Below, piece by piece: positions 1-8,282 of a stretch of 54,331 nt of DNA. The DNA lies in the NCBI GenBank assembly GCA_029782215.1, contig JAKOVD010000050.1:1-54331 (forward strand), read 5' to 3'. Each line of letters opens with the position of its first letter. Positions within the stretch are counted from its first letter, which is position 1. This DNA is from Chloroflexota bacterium (GTDB lineage Bacteria; Chloroflexota; Anaerolineae; J102). Below the pieces are notes generated by a model. It saw only the letters and a program-made list of their open reading frames with translations. It made no database searches and had not been told where the DNA came from. A program made the translations under genes and the position numbers.

Positions 1-91
1 GGTGTTTGTCCTGCCACGCCAGCAGTTCATCCACCACCTCTCCTGCTTCGGCCATCAACTCGGCCCGGACCTCTTCCTGTCCTCGCTTCAT
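1..91 (-). CDS. Partial ORF, N-terminus only (possible ISKra4-type transposase start)
   Basis: Only the first 30 codons lie in the window; the ORF runs off the left edge. The start ATG (89-91 on the complement) overlaps the stop of the upstream 144-residue gene in an ATGA arrangement, which suggests translational coupling. The visible peptide is helical and acidic, with the segment VVDELLAWQDKH. This recalls the helical N-terminus of some ISKra4-family transposases, but 30 residues are too few to decide. It could equally be a second small protein of the defence island. No terminal inverted repeat can be seen because the element, if present, lies outside the window. Confidence 0.4.
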   Translation of the reverse strand, partial: MKRGQEEVRAELMAEAGEVVDELLAWQDKH

Positions 92-522
92 GGCTCTTCT
101 TGTCCCTTGTGGCTCTCATGTTCGTTTAGGTACGACACCGCCCTCCCGGACAGTGCTTTGCTGATGATGCCACCCCTCTCCCCAAAACTGAAATGCACCC
201 GGTGATCCTTTGCGCGCCAGGATGTGCCGGCCACATTGTCCTTGAAGTCGGGGGCGACGAGGCCCTGGAACTTGGATTTCCGCGCCAGAAGCCGTGGGCG
301 TTTCGATGATGAGACAGGTGCAGGGAGACCTTTGGGCGAAACCGGCTGCACACTCTCATCAGCCAGGATGTTCTCCCAGATGCGCTGCAGGTCGGCGATG
401 GGAGCGCGCAGAGTTCCCCCTCCGCGATAGCGGGCGAGGACCATGTCTCCCTCGATGGAAACCACCTCATACTCGCCTATGCGATTGCGGTACCTGCCGC
501 TTACCTGGAATGGGTGCGACAT
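88..522 (-). CDS. Hypothetical protein with small N-terminal beta domain
   Basis: 144 residues, with a good ribosome binding site (GGAGGTG) about 8 nt before the ATG. The first 50 residues contain GRYRNRIGEYEVVSIEGD, then LARYRGGGTLRAPIADLQRIWENI. This looks like a small beta-barrel-like module that I associate with hypothetical proteins near mobile or restriction genes; no function is known to me. The rest is basic (SSKRPRLLARKSKF) with a C-terminal segment resembling a small alpha/beta tail. It lies 97 nt downstream of hsdR on the same strand and overlaps the next ORF by 4 nt, so it may be the distal part of the restriction operon. No catalytic motif is recognisable. Confidence 0.6.
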   Translation of the reverse strand: MSHPFQVSGRYRNRIGEYEVVSIEGDMVLARYRGGGTLRAPIADLQRIWENILADESVQPVSPKGLPAPVSSSKRPRLLARKSKFQGLVAPDFKDNVAGTSWRAKDHRVHFSFGERGGIISKALSGRAVSYLNEHESHKGQEEP

Positions 523-619
523 GGTTCACACCTCCACTTTGCCTGCGTTGCCGCTCTGATGCTCTGTCGACGGCCTGCGAATCTGGCCACTGATGACAGG
601 TTGGACCGGCTGGCGGATG

Positions 620-3600
620 TCAGTAGTACTGCCGGATGTAGCCGTACGCCTTGTCGAAAAGCTCCTCGTCCTTGTGAAGCTGGTAATTGAACAGGGTCTT
701 GCGTAAAGCCCTCTTGACCTCGCGCTCACCTGCACTGGTGGTCTGCCAGCCGTCAAAGCGGACGTAGCGCACGATTTCGTCGATGTCCTTGACGACCTTC
801 TCCACGATGATGGGCGTCTGCTCGTTGCGCACTTCCTGGAAGAGCTCGGTGAGGGCGGCTTTGCCGCGGTCTTCGTCGTCTTCGGGCGGCGTTTCCTTTT
901 CCTCGCGCAGGAGGTCGGTAGCCAACTGCAGCAGCGCCTTGAGGAACTCCAGGCTGTGCAACTGCCCCTGTTCGTGGCGCTGCTTGAGGTCTTCCAGTCG
1001 TTCGGACAGCGCCCGGAAGCGGGGGTTGCCCATGTGCCGGCGCAGGCGGGCGGCCACCTTGATTTCCAGCTCCTGCGCCTTGCGCTTGGGGTCGGGTGTG
1101 TTCAGCACCGCATCCAGCAGCTCCTCATCCAGCACGATGGTCTCCAGGTCATCGCGCACGGCGTCCACGTGCACGTTCTCGTGGATGAGCTCGATGGTCT
1201 TGGCGCCCAGCGCATGCCAGATGAGCTTGCCCTGGCCGGTGGTGGGCTGCACCGAGACATAGACCTGCGATAGCCAACGGTAGTCGGTCTCGTAATCGAT
1301 CAGGGTGGGGTCGGGAGACAGGGCCTCCCACAACTGCGAGAGCACGCTGTAGTCCACGGCGAATGCATCCCGGATGTCGTTGTTGGGCAGGCACTCCTGC
1401 GCCGCAATCAGCCCCTCATACCCGCCCAAGGTACGGTCCACCCCAAGGAAGTAGGCCAGGCATGCCTGCACGGCCCCGGGCAATTGCAGCTTGAGCTTTT
1501 CGATGTTCGATACGACCTGGCGGAAGCCCGCTTCGTCGAATTCGAGCGACTTCGCCACGTCATCGAAGACACCCAGGTAATCGACGATGAGGCCGTGCGT
1601 CTTCCTGTCGCCGTAGGTGCGGTTGGTGCGGGTGACAGCCTGGAGCAGGGTGTGGTCCTTCATCGGTTTGTCCAGGTACATCGCCTGCAGGATGGGCGCA
1701 TCAAAGCCGGTCAGCAGCTTGGCGGTGACTACCAGGAGCTGCAGAGGGTCGTTGGGATTGCGGAAGCGGTCGAGCAGCTTCTCTTCGGCGTCCCGGTCGC
1801 GCTTGTAAGGGCGAAAGCGCTCGTCCTCGCGCTCGCGGCCGGAGACGGAAATGACGATGTCGCTGGCCTCTGCGGGCAAGTAGCGGTCGAGCGCCGCCTT
1901 GTAGAGCAGGCAGCTCTCCTGGTCGAAGGTGACGACCATGCCCTTGAAGCCGTTGGGCGCCACCTTGTCCTGGAAGTGGTGGGCGATGTCGGCGCAGACG
2001 GCTTCGATGCGCTCCGGGGCCTTGACCAGCACCGCCATGCGCGAGGCCATCCGGGTCAGGTTCTCCCGGTCCAGGTCCGACAATTCGCCGGTGAGACTCG
2101 CGTACGCCTGGTCAATGGCCGCCTTGTCGATGTGCAGCTCCAGCAGCCGCGGCTCGAAGTGCAGGGGCAGTGTGGCCCCGTCCCGGATGGACTCCTCGAA
2201 GCCGTAGCGGCTCATGTAGCCGTTGCCGTCTTCTTTGGCCCCAAAGGCGTAGAAGGTGTTGCGGTCGCGGCGGTTGATGGGCGTGCCGGTGAGGCCGAAG
2301 AGGAAAGCGTTGGGCAGCGCCGCCCGCATCTTCATGCCCAGGTCGCCCTCCTGGGTGCGGTGGGCTTCATCCACGAGCACGACCAGGTTGTCGCGGGCGT
2401 TGAGGACGGGCGAGCCGCCGTCCGTCCCGACATCGGCAAACTTGAAGATGGTGGTGATGATGATCTTGCGGGTGTCCTGCCCCAGCAGCCTGGCAAGATC
2501 CTCCCGGCTCTCAGCCTTGACCAGGTTGGGGATGTCCGAAGCATGGAAGGTGGCGCTGATCTGGCTGTCGAGGTCGATGCGGTCGACGACGATGAGCACG
2601 GCCGGGTTGCGCAGGGCGGCTTGCAGGCGCAGCTTTTGGGCGGCAAAGACCATGAGCAGGGACTTGCCCGAGCCCTGGAAGTGCCAGATGAGCCCCTTGC
2701 GGGGAGTGCCGGCCAGGACCCGCTGCACGATCTGGTTGGCGGCCTCGTACTGCTGGTAGCGGCAGACGATCTTGAGGCGGCGGTTGCGCTTGTCCGTGGC
2801 AAAGAGGGTGAAGTTGGCCAGGATGTCGAGAATGACATGGGGCTGCAGCAGGGATTGGATCTGGTCGCCGACATCGCTCAGCGCCGAAAAGTCGGACTTC
2901 TTGAAGAAGTCCGACTTTTGGTCCCCGCCCGTTGAGAAGTCGGACTTCTCGGAGAAGTCCGACTTCTTCTCTGGCCGCCACGGCCCCCACTGCTCCACCG
3001 GCGCGCCGATGGCGCCGTAGCGCATGGCCTTGCCCTCGGTGGCGACGCTGAACACGTTGCAGGCAAACAGCTCAGGCGTGAAGCGCTCGTAGTCCTCGTG
3101 CACCTGCAGCGCCCCGTCCACCCAACTGACGGCGTCGCGCACCGGCGTCTTCGCCTCGACCAGTACCAGGGGGAAGCCGTTGACCAGCAGCGCCACGTCC
3201 GCCCGCCGCTCCGAAGCCCCGGCCCGGAACGTGTACTGCGTCGCCGTCACGTAGGTGTTCTTGTCGGGGTCTTCGAAGTCGACGAGCCGGATGGTGACGT
3301 GCTCGTGGTTGTGGCCAAACGGCAGGGAGCGCTCGCCCCGTAACCAGGCGGTGAACTCCTCGTTGGCCTTGATTAGCCCGTCGCTGCGCACCCCCAGCAC
3401 GATGGCGCGCAGCTTGTGGATGACCTCGTCGGCGCGGTCAGGTTGGGCGGCAATGCTGGGGTTCAGGCGGACCAGCGCCTCCCGTACATATCTCTCGACA
3501 AAGACGTCCTGCGGCTGGCGGGGCAGGGCAATGGCGGGGATAAACTGCCAGCCCGCGCCCTTGCCGGTCCGGCCTGCGGTGACGAAGGGTTCCGCCGCCT

Positions 3601-3688
3601 GCGCAAACCCGCCTTTTGGCGGCGGCTGCTTGCCACAGAGCAGGTCGCGGACGATGGATTCGACGGTGTTGAATTCCGTGAAAGTCAT
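620..3688 (-). CDS. hsdR: Type I restriction endonuclease, HsdR (R) subunit
   Basis: HsdR is the ATP-dependent motor and nuclease of a type I restriction complex: it translocates DNA and cleaves unmodified DNA far from the recognition site. The protein is about 1022 residues. The N-terminal PD-(D/E)xK nuclease is visible as RRADVALLVNG followed by LVLVEAKTP (E and K near residue 178). The SF2 motor follows, with Walker A FQGSGKS near residue 336, a DEAH box (VLVDEAHRTQ) near 439, GLTGTP near 467 and a motif VI-like AVTRTNRTYG. The ATG at 3688 is preceded by GGAG at 8 nt, whereas the open frame extends 24 codons further without support. It starts 22 nt after hsdS. An unusual KSDF repeat (residues about 241-268) sits between nuclease and motor and is encoded by palindromic DNA. 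Confidence 0.95.
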   Translation of the reverse strand: MTFTEFNTVESIVRDLLCGKQPPPKGGFAQAAEPFVTAGRTGKGAGWQFIPAIALPRQPQDVFVERYVREALVRLNPSIAAQPDRADEVIHKLRAIVLGVRSDGLIKANEEFTAWLRGERSLPFGHNHEHVTIRLVDFEDPDKNTYVTATQYTFRAGASERRADVALLVNGFPLVLVEAKTPVRDAVSWVDGALQVHEDYERFTPELFACNVFSVATEGKAMRYGAIGAPVEQWGPWRPEKKSDFSEKSDFSTGGDQKSDFFKKSDFSALSDVGDQIQSLLQPHVILDILANFTLFATDKRNRRLKIVCRYQQYEAANQIVQRVLAGTPRKGLIWHFQGSGKSLLMVFAAQKLRLQAALRNPAVLIVVDRIDLDSQISATFHASDIPNLVKAESREDLARLLGQDTRKIIITTIFKFADVGTDGGSPVLNARDNLVVLVDEAHRTQEGDLGMKMRAALPNAFLFGLTGTPINRRDRNTFYAFGAKEDGNGYMSRYGFEESIRDGATLPLHFEPRLLELHIDKAAIDQAYASLTGELSDLDRENLTRMASRMAVLVKAPERIEAVCADIAHHFQDKVAPNGFKGMVVTFDQESCLLYKAALDRYLPAEASDIVISVSGREREDERFRPYKRDRDAEEKLLDRFRNPNDPLQLLVVTAKLLTGFDAPILQAMYLDKPMKDHTLLQAVTRTNRTYGDRKTHGLIVDYLGVFDDVAKSLEFDEAGFRQVVSNIEKLKLQLPGAVQACLAYFLGVDRTLGGYEGLIAAQECLPNNDIRDAFAVDYSVLSQLWEALSPDPTLIDYETDYRWLSQVYVSVQPTTGQGKLIWHALGAKTIELIHENVHVDAVRDDLETIVLDEELLDAVLNTPDPKRKAQELEIKVAARLRRHMGNPRFRALSERLEDLKQRHEQGQLHSLEFLKALLQLATDLLREEKETPPEDDEDRGKAALTELFQEVRNEQTPIIVEKVVKDIDEIVRYVRFDGWQTTSAGEREVKRALRKTLFNYQLHKDEELFDKAYGYIRQYY
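2889..2965. repeat. Four-unit palindromic repeat (AAGTCSGACTT) inside hsdR
   Basis: Four 11-nt units AAGTCGGACTT or AAGTCCGACTT lie at 2889-2899, 2907-2917, 2937-2947 and 2955-2965. Units 1+2 and units 3+4 each form a 29-nt palindrome that is perfect except for its central base; the two palindromes start 48 nt apart. In the hsdR frame each unit encodes KSDF, and because the DNA is palindromic a complementary frame also reads KSDF. The spacing (18, 30, 18) keeps every unit in frame. It looks like a small palindromic element tolerated inside a gene. Confidence 0.85.
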
Positions 3689-3710
3689 TTGATGATCTCC
3701 GGGCCACCGC

Positions 3711-4889
3711 CTAATGAAGAAGCGTCTCCAACAACTGCCGATGCACCGCCAAGGCTGCAACCAAACGATTGCGAAGTCGGCTTTCGGTTTGCTCTATGGC
3801 CTCAAGCTCCATAGATACCATCTCTTGCAGGTCGTGGGAGGGTACAGGTATCACAATGTTGCGAAGGGTCGAAATGGATAATTCGGCTCTCGTCGTGCCA
3901 ACAATCAATGACCGTACATGACGTTTGAATGGTGGACTCTTCCACAAGTGTACAAAGAATCTCTCAGACACCAGTTCGGTTTTCAGTCGGATTCTAGCGA
4001 TATCACGACTGATGTTCCCCTTGAAACCTCGCGGGACAATGTCAATCTGACCAATCGTCCCCTTTATTGAAATCAACACATCTCCCTCCCGGACCCGACT
4101 CCGTTCATATCGTACCTCAATTGAATCTGCGGACCGATGTACCCCTGTCTCGAAATCGCCACCGAGGTTCTTTATAGCAACAGTTGGAACGCCATTCTCA
4201 ACATTATCACCAACCTGCACAATGCCGTAGCAAATCGGTGAATCATGGCGAGTGATGTCGCCCAGTCGACAGGGCTTCCATTCCGCAGTCGCATTTGGCT
4301 GTGGCCACTGTCCAATCCCATATCGGGCAAAAACACTATTGGACAGGCTTGCATACAAGAGTGTCGTGGCATCAGATGCCTCTCGCAGCATGTAGTGCAC
4401 GGTTTCGCTTGCTTTCAATGTATCCGCAATCCACCGCTGCTCCGTCAGCGGAGGGAGGGGGAATTCGTAGCCGGCAAGCTGCGTCCAGTTGGTGCGCGGC
4501 GACAGCGAGCCCGCAGACGTGCCGACGGCATGGTTCAAGAAGCCGTCCGTCTGGCAGAGGAAAGGCAGCAGCTCCGGCAGCAAGAGGGTTGGGTCCTTGG
4601 ATTCCAGCACGTAAATGTCGCCGGAACACACGCCCTCAAAGTCGGCCACGGCCACCTTGCGCTGGTAGGCGCGGCGCTTGACGAAGAGCACCTGGCCGGG
4701 CCGGAAATGATTGGTGAAGGTGGTGCCTTCTGCCACCAGTCCCCAACTGCGGATGCGCAAATCCTCCGGCTCGATGTGCTCGATGCCCACGTAGCGTTCA
4801 ACCCCCTCGGCGACAGGGTCGGCAATGCGGTCAGTGTTCAGCCTGACAACATCGCCGAATTTAACGCGGGGCCAGAGGGATTTGTCCAT
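3711..4889 (-). CDS. hsdS: Type I restriction-modification specificity subunit, HsdS
   Basis: HsdS gives the type I complex its DNA target through two target recognition domains joined by conserved helices that dock on HsdM. The first recognition domain (about residues 8-140, starting WPRVKFGDVVRL) ends in the conserved block PLPPLTEQRWIADTL; the second begins at WKPCRLGDITRHD and ends with IPVPSHDLQEMV plus a helix. Length (about 392 residues) fits the family. The frame extends 13 codons upstream (to 4928), which would overlap the upstream gene by 19 nt. The ATG at 4889, just after a GTG and about 14 nt from AGGAG, is preferred because WPRVKFGDV is where homologues begin; the choice is not certain. 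Specificity cannot be read from sequence. Confidence 0.92.
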   Translation of the reverse strand: MDKSLWPRVKFGDVVRLNTDRIADPVAEGVERYVGIEHIEPEDLRIRSWGLVAEGTTFTNHFRPGQVLFVKRRAYQRKVAVADFEGVCSGDIYVLESKDPTLLLPELLPFLCQTDGFLNHAVGTSAGSLSPRTNWTQLAGYEFPLPPLTEQRWIADTLKASETVHYMLREASDATTLLYASLSNSVFARYGIGQWPQPNATAEWKPCRLGDITRHDSPICYGIVQVGDNVENGVPTVAIKNLGGDFETGVHRSADSIEVRYERSRVREGDVLISIKGTIGQIDIVPRGFKGNISRDIARIRLKTELVSERFFVHLWKSPPFKRHVRSLIVGTTRAELSISTLRNIVIPVPSHDLQEMVSMELEAIEQTESRLRNRLVAALAVHRQLLETLLH

Positions 4890-4909
4890 CACATGGGATG
4901 GATCTCCTC

Positions 4910-6007
4910 TCAGCGAATCTCGCGCCATTCGAAGGTGTCCTTCAGGTCATTCATCCACGACTGTTCAATCAGTGCCTCGTGCTGCAGCCTACCGACCACA
5001 ATGCCGGGATGGATGCCAAGACGACCAGCAAATTCACGCACCGCATCTTTCGATGTCAGGCTGGGCAACTCCGACTCGTGTTGCCGCGGAATGAGCAAGC
5101 GAGCGGCAAAACGGTTGGCCTCTGCTTCTTCCTGGTGACGGTCTCCACTTTCCCAGTCGTCCAGGTAGACGAGTTTGCGACTGTGGTTGAGGATGTGACC
5201 GGCCTCATGGAAGAAGGTGAACCAGAAACGGTCGTTGGTCTTGCCGTACAACGAAAGTTGGATCACAGGGGTGTGACGCAGCCATCGAGCGGCGCCGCTC
5301 ACATGGGCGCGCGGAATGGCCGGCGACAGTACAAAGGCAACGCCTGCTGCAGCGCACAAGGCTTTCATCGCCGGCTCGAATTCCTCTGGTCTGCAGACGG
5401 TCAACTTGCGAATTTCGGCCAGCGCCTCTTCAAACTTTCGGCCATCATAGCGTTCGCAGGCAACGGCTGTGGCTCTGACCTCGCCAAGCCGCAGCCAAAC
5501 TGCCGTCGCATTCGTGTCGGAGCCGGCGCGTCTGCTCTGGCGGAAGGCCGCCTGCATCGAACCATAAACGGTCTGCCATTCTTCGGGCGACGCCACGGCA
5601 CAAAACTGCAGCAAGCTCCGCAGGAGGGCTGTCTTGTTTCGGCCACGATTGGGCAGATCGGGCAGCACGCCGAGAGACTTCAGTTCCTTCACCGGCATCG
5701 TATCCAACCAGTCGTGATATTGCGCCAGTTTGTCATTCTCTTCCAGACGCGCCAGATAGGCGCGATAGTGCGCCTCATGGGTGAGCCAGTAATCGGCTGG
5801 CGTTTCCATCACCTTCTCAAGCTGCAAGGCCGTTTCGGGCGTGATGGCCGCTTTGCCTTTAACAATTTCGTTGATGGTCTTCGCCGGACGGCCCATGCGC
5901 TTTGCCAACTCTGCCTGCGACATGCAGCGTTCGTCAAGCAGGTCGGCCAATGTCTCCCCAGGTGCGGTGACCGCATTGGGATTGTAGGGAATGCGTTGCT
6001 CAGTCAT
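4910..6007 (-). CDS. HigA-like antitoxin fused to ImmA/IrrE-family metallopeptidase
   Basis: 365 residues. The N-terminus (about residues 12-70) is an Xre/HigA-type helix-turn-helix: SQAELAKRMGRPAKTINEIV followed by ITPETALQLEKV. The C-terminal half carries the zinc peptidase motif HEAGH (FFHEAGHILNH, near residue 265) and EEAEANRFAARLLIP, both typical of the ImmA/IrrE (COG2856-like) family. In known systems such proteins bind the operator and neutralise or process a partner; here the partner is presumably the toxin-like gene whose stop overlaps this start by 8 nt. The ATG at 6007 is chosen over the open-frame start at 6025 because of this overlap and because MTEQRIPYNPNAV resembles family starts. 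It sits between hsdM and hsdS, an uncommon place for a toxin-antitoxin locus. Confidence 0.88.
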   Translation of the reverse strand: MTEQRIPYNPNAVTAPGETLADLLDERCMSQAELAKRMGRPAKTINEIVKGKAAITPETALQLEKVMETPADYWLTHEAHYRAYLARLEENDKLAQYHDWLDTMPVKELKSLGVLPDLPNRGRNKTALLRSLLQFCAVASPEEWQTVYGSMQAAFRQSRRAGSDTNATAVWLRLGEVRATAVACERYDGRKFEEALAEIRKLTVCRPEEFEPAMKALCAAAGVAFVLSPAIPRAHVSGAARWLRHTPVIQLSLYGKTNDRFWFTFFHEAGHILNHSRKLVYLDDWESGDRHQEEAEANRFAARLLIPRQHESELPSLTSKDAVREFAGRLGIHPGIVVGRLQHEALIEQSWMNDLKDTFEWREIR

Positions 6008-6335
6008 GGTAGTCCTCAATGGCAATCACATCCACCGCCTGAATCGCTTTGAGGTCCAGGCCCCCATCGGGTTTGCGGGGTGGTGGATCATCGCTCGATC
6101 GGATAATGAGTCGAAAGCCATGCTTCAGGTCGAGGGCAAAGGTCTCTGCACGGTCACCCGTCAGTTCGTGCAGGCGACCGGGCAGCGTCATCATCACTTC
6201 CAGATTGGCTGCAAAGCGCAAGTTGTCCAGACGCCTGGCTACTGCCTTTGCGTTCTCCGGTCCGTATTTGCGAGTGAGCTCTGTGGATGAACTGCACAAT
6301 GCGTGAAGCTTCTCAGAAGTAAAAGTGACTTCCAT
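6000..6335 (-). CDS. HigB/RelE-superfamily toxin-like protein ('killer suppression protein' family)
   Basis: 111 residues. The pattern LPGRLHELTGDRAETFALDL, then FRLIIRSSDDPPPRKPDGGLD and a final VDVIAIEDYHD, matches proteins commonly annotated as killer suppression protein or HigB-like RelE/ParE toxins, which in characterised members are ribosome-dependent mRNA interferases. Its stop codon overlaps the start of the HTH-peptidase gene (8 nt), the usual HigBA order with the toxin first. It is preceded by an AT-rich intergenic stretch with a palindromic operator candidate, so it probably has its own autoregulated promoter inside the restriction locus. Catalytic activity is not testable from sequence; the family assignment is firm. 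Confidence 0.88.
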   Translation of the reverse strand: MEVTFTSEKLHALCSSSTELTRKYGPENAKAVARRLDNLRFAANLEVMMTLPGRLHELTGDRAETFALDLKHGFRLIIRSSDDPPPRKPDGGLDLKAIQAVDVIAIEDYHD

Positions 6336-6348
6336 TCAGCAACACCCA

Positions 6349-6365
6349 TTAACCTTTAGTGTAAA
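6349..6365 (-). promoter_or_regulatory. Candidate operator of the HigBA-like module
   Basis: A 17-bp dyad on the complement reads TTTACACTAAAGGTTAA, with outer half-sites TTnAC and GTnAA matching as inverted repeats. It lies 14 nt before the toxin start in the AT-rich gap 6336-6422, where an antitoxin operator would be expected. The embedded TACACT could be a -10 element, but no well-spaced -35 was found. Operator function is inferred. Confidence 0.45.
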
Positions 6366-6422
6366 TGATTTTGAGCTAATGTCTGTAATCTCAACCTGTT
6401 ATTTGGCGGGCGTGTATTAAGA

Positions 6423-7913
6423 TCAGGTGGCCATTGAGTCCAGCATCTCCACCAGCGCGTCCATCTCCTCCCAGAAGACACGCCCGTCCTGCTCCCAGGC
6501 AGCCCAAAGCTCCGCCAGGCTGCGGCTGTCGGAGTCACGGCCGTTTGCCGCGCTGCGTTTCACATACAGGGGGATGGAGAGGCTGTGGTCCTGGGCGGCG
6601 ATGTCGGCCAGGGTGGCCACCCTGGCGAATTCCGGCAGGTCGCTGAAGGCGGCGTAGGCGCTCTCGATGCGCTGCTGGTGCTCAGGCCGCAGGAAGCTCA
6701 TCGCCCGCTCCCTGGCCACCTCGTTGACGGCATCGATGAACAGCACCTTGCCCTGGCGCTCCGGCGGCTTACGGCTGCGGCAAACCACCACACATGCTTC
6801 CATCGGCGAGTTGTAGAACAGGTTCGGCCCCAGCCCCAGCACGCACTCCACCAGGTCGGCTTCCACCAGCTTGCGCCGCATCTCCGCCTCCTCCTTGCGG
6901 AAGAGCACGCCGTGCGGGAAGAGGATGGCGCACCGGCCTGTTTTGGGGTCCATGCTGGTCAGGATGTGCTGGAAGAAGGCGTAATCGGCCCGGCCTTGCG
7001 GCGGTGTGCCCAGGAAGTTGCGGCCCCAGGGGTCGCTCTGCCAGCCCTCCCGGTTCCACTGCTTGATGGAATAGGGCGGATTGGCCAGCACCACGTCGAA
7101 CTTGGCCAGGCTATCCCGGTCGGTGAAGGCCGGGCGCTCCAGGGTGTCGCCGCGGGCAATCTGAAAATCATCGACGCCGTGCAGGACCAGGTTCATGCGG
7201 GCGATAGCCGCAGTCATGTGGTTGCGCTCCTGGCCGTACAGGCGCAGGGTGCGGTGTTCGCCGCCGCCGCGCTTGACTTCGGCCAGGGCCGAGATGAGCA
7301 TGCCGCCGGTGCCGCAGGTAGGATCGTAGATGCTTTCGCCCGGCTGCGGGGCCAGCATCTGCACCATGAGGTGGACGACGGTGCGGTTGGTGTAGAACTC
7401 CTGCGCCGTGTGGCCGCTGTCGTCGGCGAACTTCTTGATCAGGAACTCGTAGCCGTTGCCCAGCTCGTCTTCGGGCACGCTGGCCAGGGAGAGGTTCTGG
7501 CTGGAGAAGTGCTCCAGCAGGTTCTTGAGGGTGGCGTCGGGCAGGCGCTCCTTGTTCGTCCACGGCGCGTCGCCGAAGATGCCGTCGAGCCGGTCGGGGT
7601 TGGCCGTCTCGATAGCGCGCATGGCGGTCTGGATGGCCCGCCCCACCTCGCGCGGCGTCTCCCGCACATCGTTCCAGTGGCTGCCGGCCGGGATGGTGAA
7701 GCGGTCGTTGGCCGTGGCCTGGGCGTAGGACTCGTCGCCGGCATCCGCCAGGGCCCCGGCGTATTCATCGTCCCACACGTCCGACAGGCGCTTGTAGAAG
7801 AGCAGGGGAAAGATGAACTGCTTGTAGTCGCCGGCGTCGATCAGCCCTCGCAGGATGATGGCTGCGCCCCAGAGGTAGGATTCGAGTTCCTGTTGGGAAA
7901 GACGCGCGCTCAC
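6423..7913 (-). CDS. hsdM: Type I restriction-modification DNA methyltransferase subunit, HsdM (copy 1)
   Basis: 496 residues. HsdM methylates adenine N6 in the target site using SAM and is also the scaffold of the complex. The N-terminal helical domain (QQELESYLWGAAIILRGLID, then FIFPLLFYKRLSDVWDDEY) is followed by the SAM-binding motif DPTCGTGGML near residue 198 and the catalytic NPPY (ANPPYSIKQWN) near residue 277. All catalytic motifs are intact. The start is a GTG at 7911-7913 with AAGGGG upstream, only 6 nt after the DUF5615 gene. The stop is followed by the 87-nt gap carrying the HigBA-like promoter region. It differs clearly from the second HsdM at 8756-10264, so this is not a recent duplication. 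Confidence 0.95.
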   Translation of the reverse strand: MSARLSQQELESYLWGAAIILRGLIDAGDYKQFIFPLLFYKRLSDVWDDEYAGALADAGDESYAQATANDRFTIPAGSHWNDVRETPREVGRAIQTAMRAIETANPDRLDGIFGDAPWTNKERLPDATLKNLLEHFSSQNLSLASVPEDELGNGYEFLIKKFADDSGHTAQEFYTNRTVVHLMVQMLAPQPGESIYDPTCGTGGMLISALAEVKRGGGEHRTLRLYGQERNHMTAAIARMNLVLHGVDDFQIARGDTLERPAFTDRDSLAKFDVVLANPPYSIKQWNREGWQSDPWGRNFLGTPPQGRADYAFFQHILTSMDPKTGRCAILFPHGVLFRKEEAEMRRKLVEADLVECVLGLGPNLFYNSPMEACVVVCRSRKPPERQGKVLFIDAVNEVARERAMSFLRPEHQQRIESAYAAFSDLPEFARVATLADIAAQDHSLSIPLYVKRSAANGRDSDSRSLAELWAAWEQDGRVFWEEMDALVEMLDSMAT

Positions 7914-7919
7914 GATGGT

Positions 7920-8282
7920 CTACCCCTTGTGCCGCCAGTCGTTGAGCCAGCGCACCTGACCCGGCCAGTCGTCGGCGGTCGTCTGCGCCAACATGGCGTC
8001 GACCGCGGCAATGAGCGTGGCCAGGTTCCAGTCCTGCTGGTGCGCCAGCACGATGCCTCCGTGCGCGGGGAAGACGCGTGCCAACCGCATGAAGTCGCTG
8101 ATATTGAAGGTCAACAGGCAGCGCCCTCGCGCCGTGGCCTGGAGCAACTGCTGCTCGTCGCTGGCGTCCAGGGGCATCCAGTCGCAAGGCGTGCGCGTCA
8201 CATCGTGACCGCGGTCCCGCAGCACTCTGTCGAGAGTGCGAAATGAGACATCGGCATCGAGATGAAGCAGCGGTTTAGCCAT
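7920..8282 (-). CDS. DUF5615 family PIN-like protein (putative toxin)
   Basis: About 120 residues. It begins MAKPLLHLDADVSFRTLDRVL and continues RDRGHDVTRT, then LLTFNISDFMRLA and GGIVLAHQQDW. This layout (LLDADV at the N-terminus, a T-x-N-x-x-DF segment in the middle) is typical of DUF5615, a predicted PIN-like nuclease. Such proteins are usually encoded next to a DUF433 protein, as here, and the pair is regarded as a toxin-antitoxin-type module by context. The ATG at 8282 overlaps the DUF433 stop by 8 nt; the longer open frame (from 8321) begins within DUF433 and is not needed. The next gene, hsdM copy 1, starts 6 nt after its stop, so the two are probably co-transcribed. Confidence 0.85.
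   Translation of the reverse strand: MAKPLLHLDADVSFRTLDRVLRDRGHDVTRTPCDWMPLDASDEQQLLQATARGRCLLTFNISDFMRLARVFPAHGGIVLAHQQDWNLATLIAAVDAMLAQTTADDWPGQVRWLNDWRHKG

Noticed and set aside
2885..2970. The repeated 11-mers in hsdR as a CRISPR-like array.
   Set aside because: Units are too short, palindromic, in frame with the gene, and the spacers are 7 to 19 nt.
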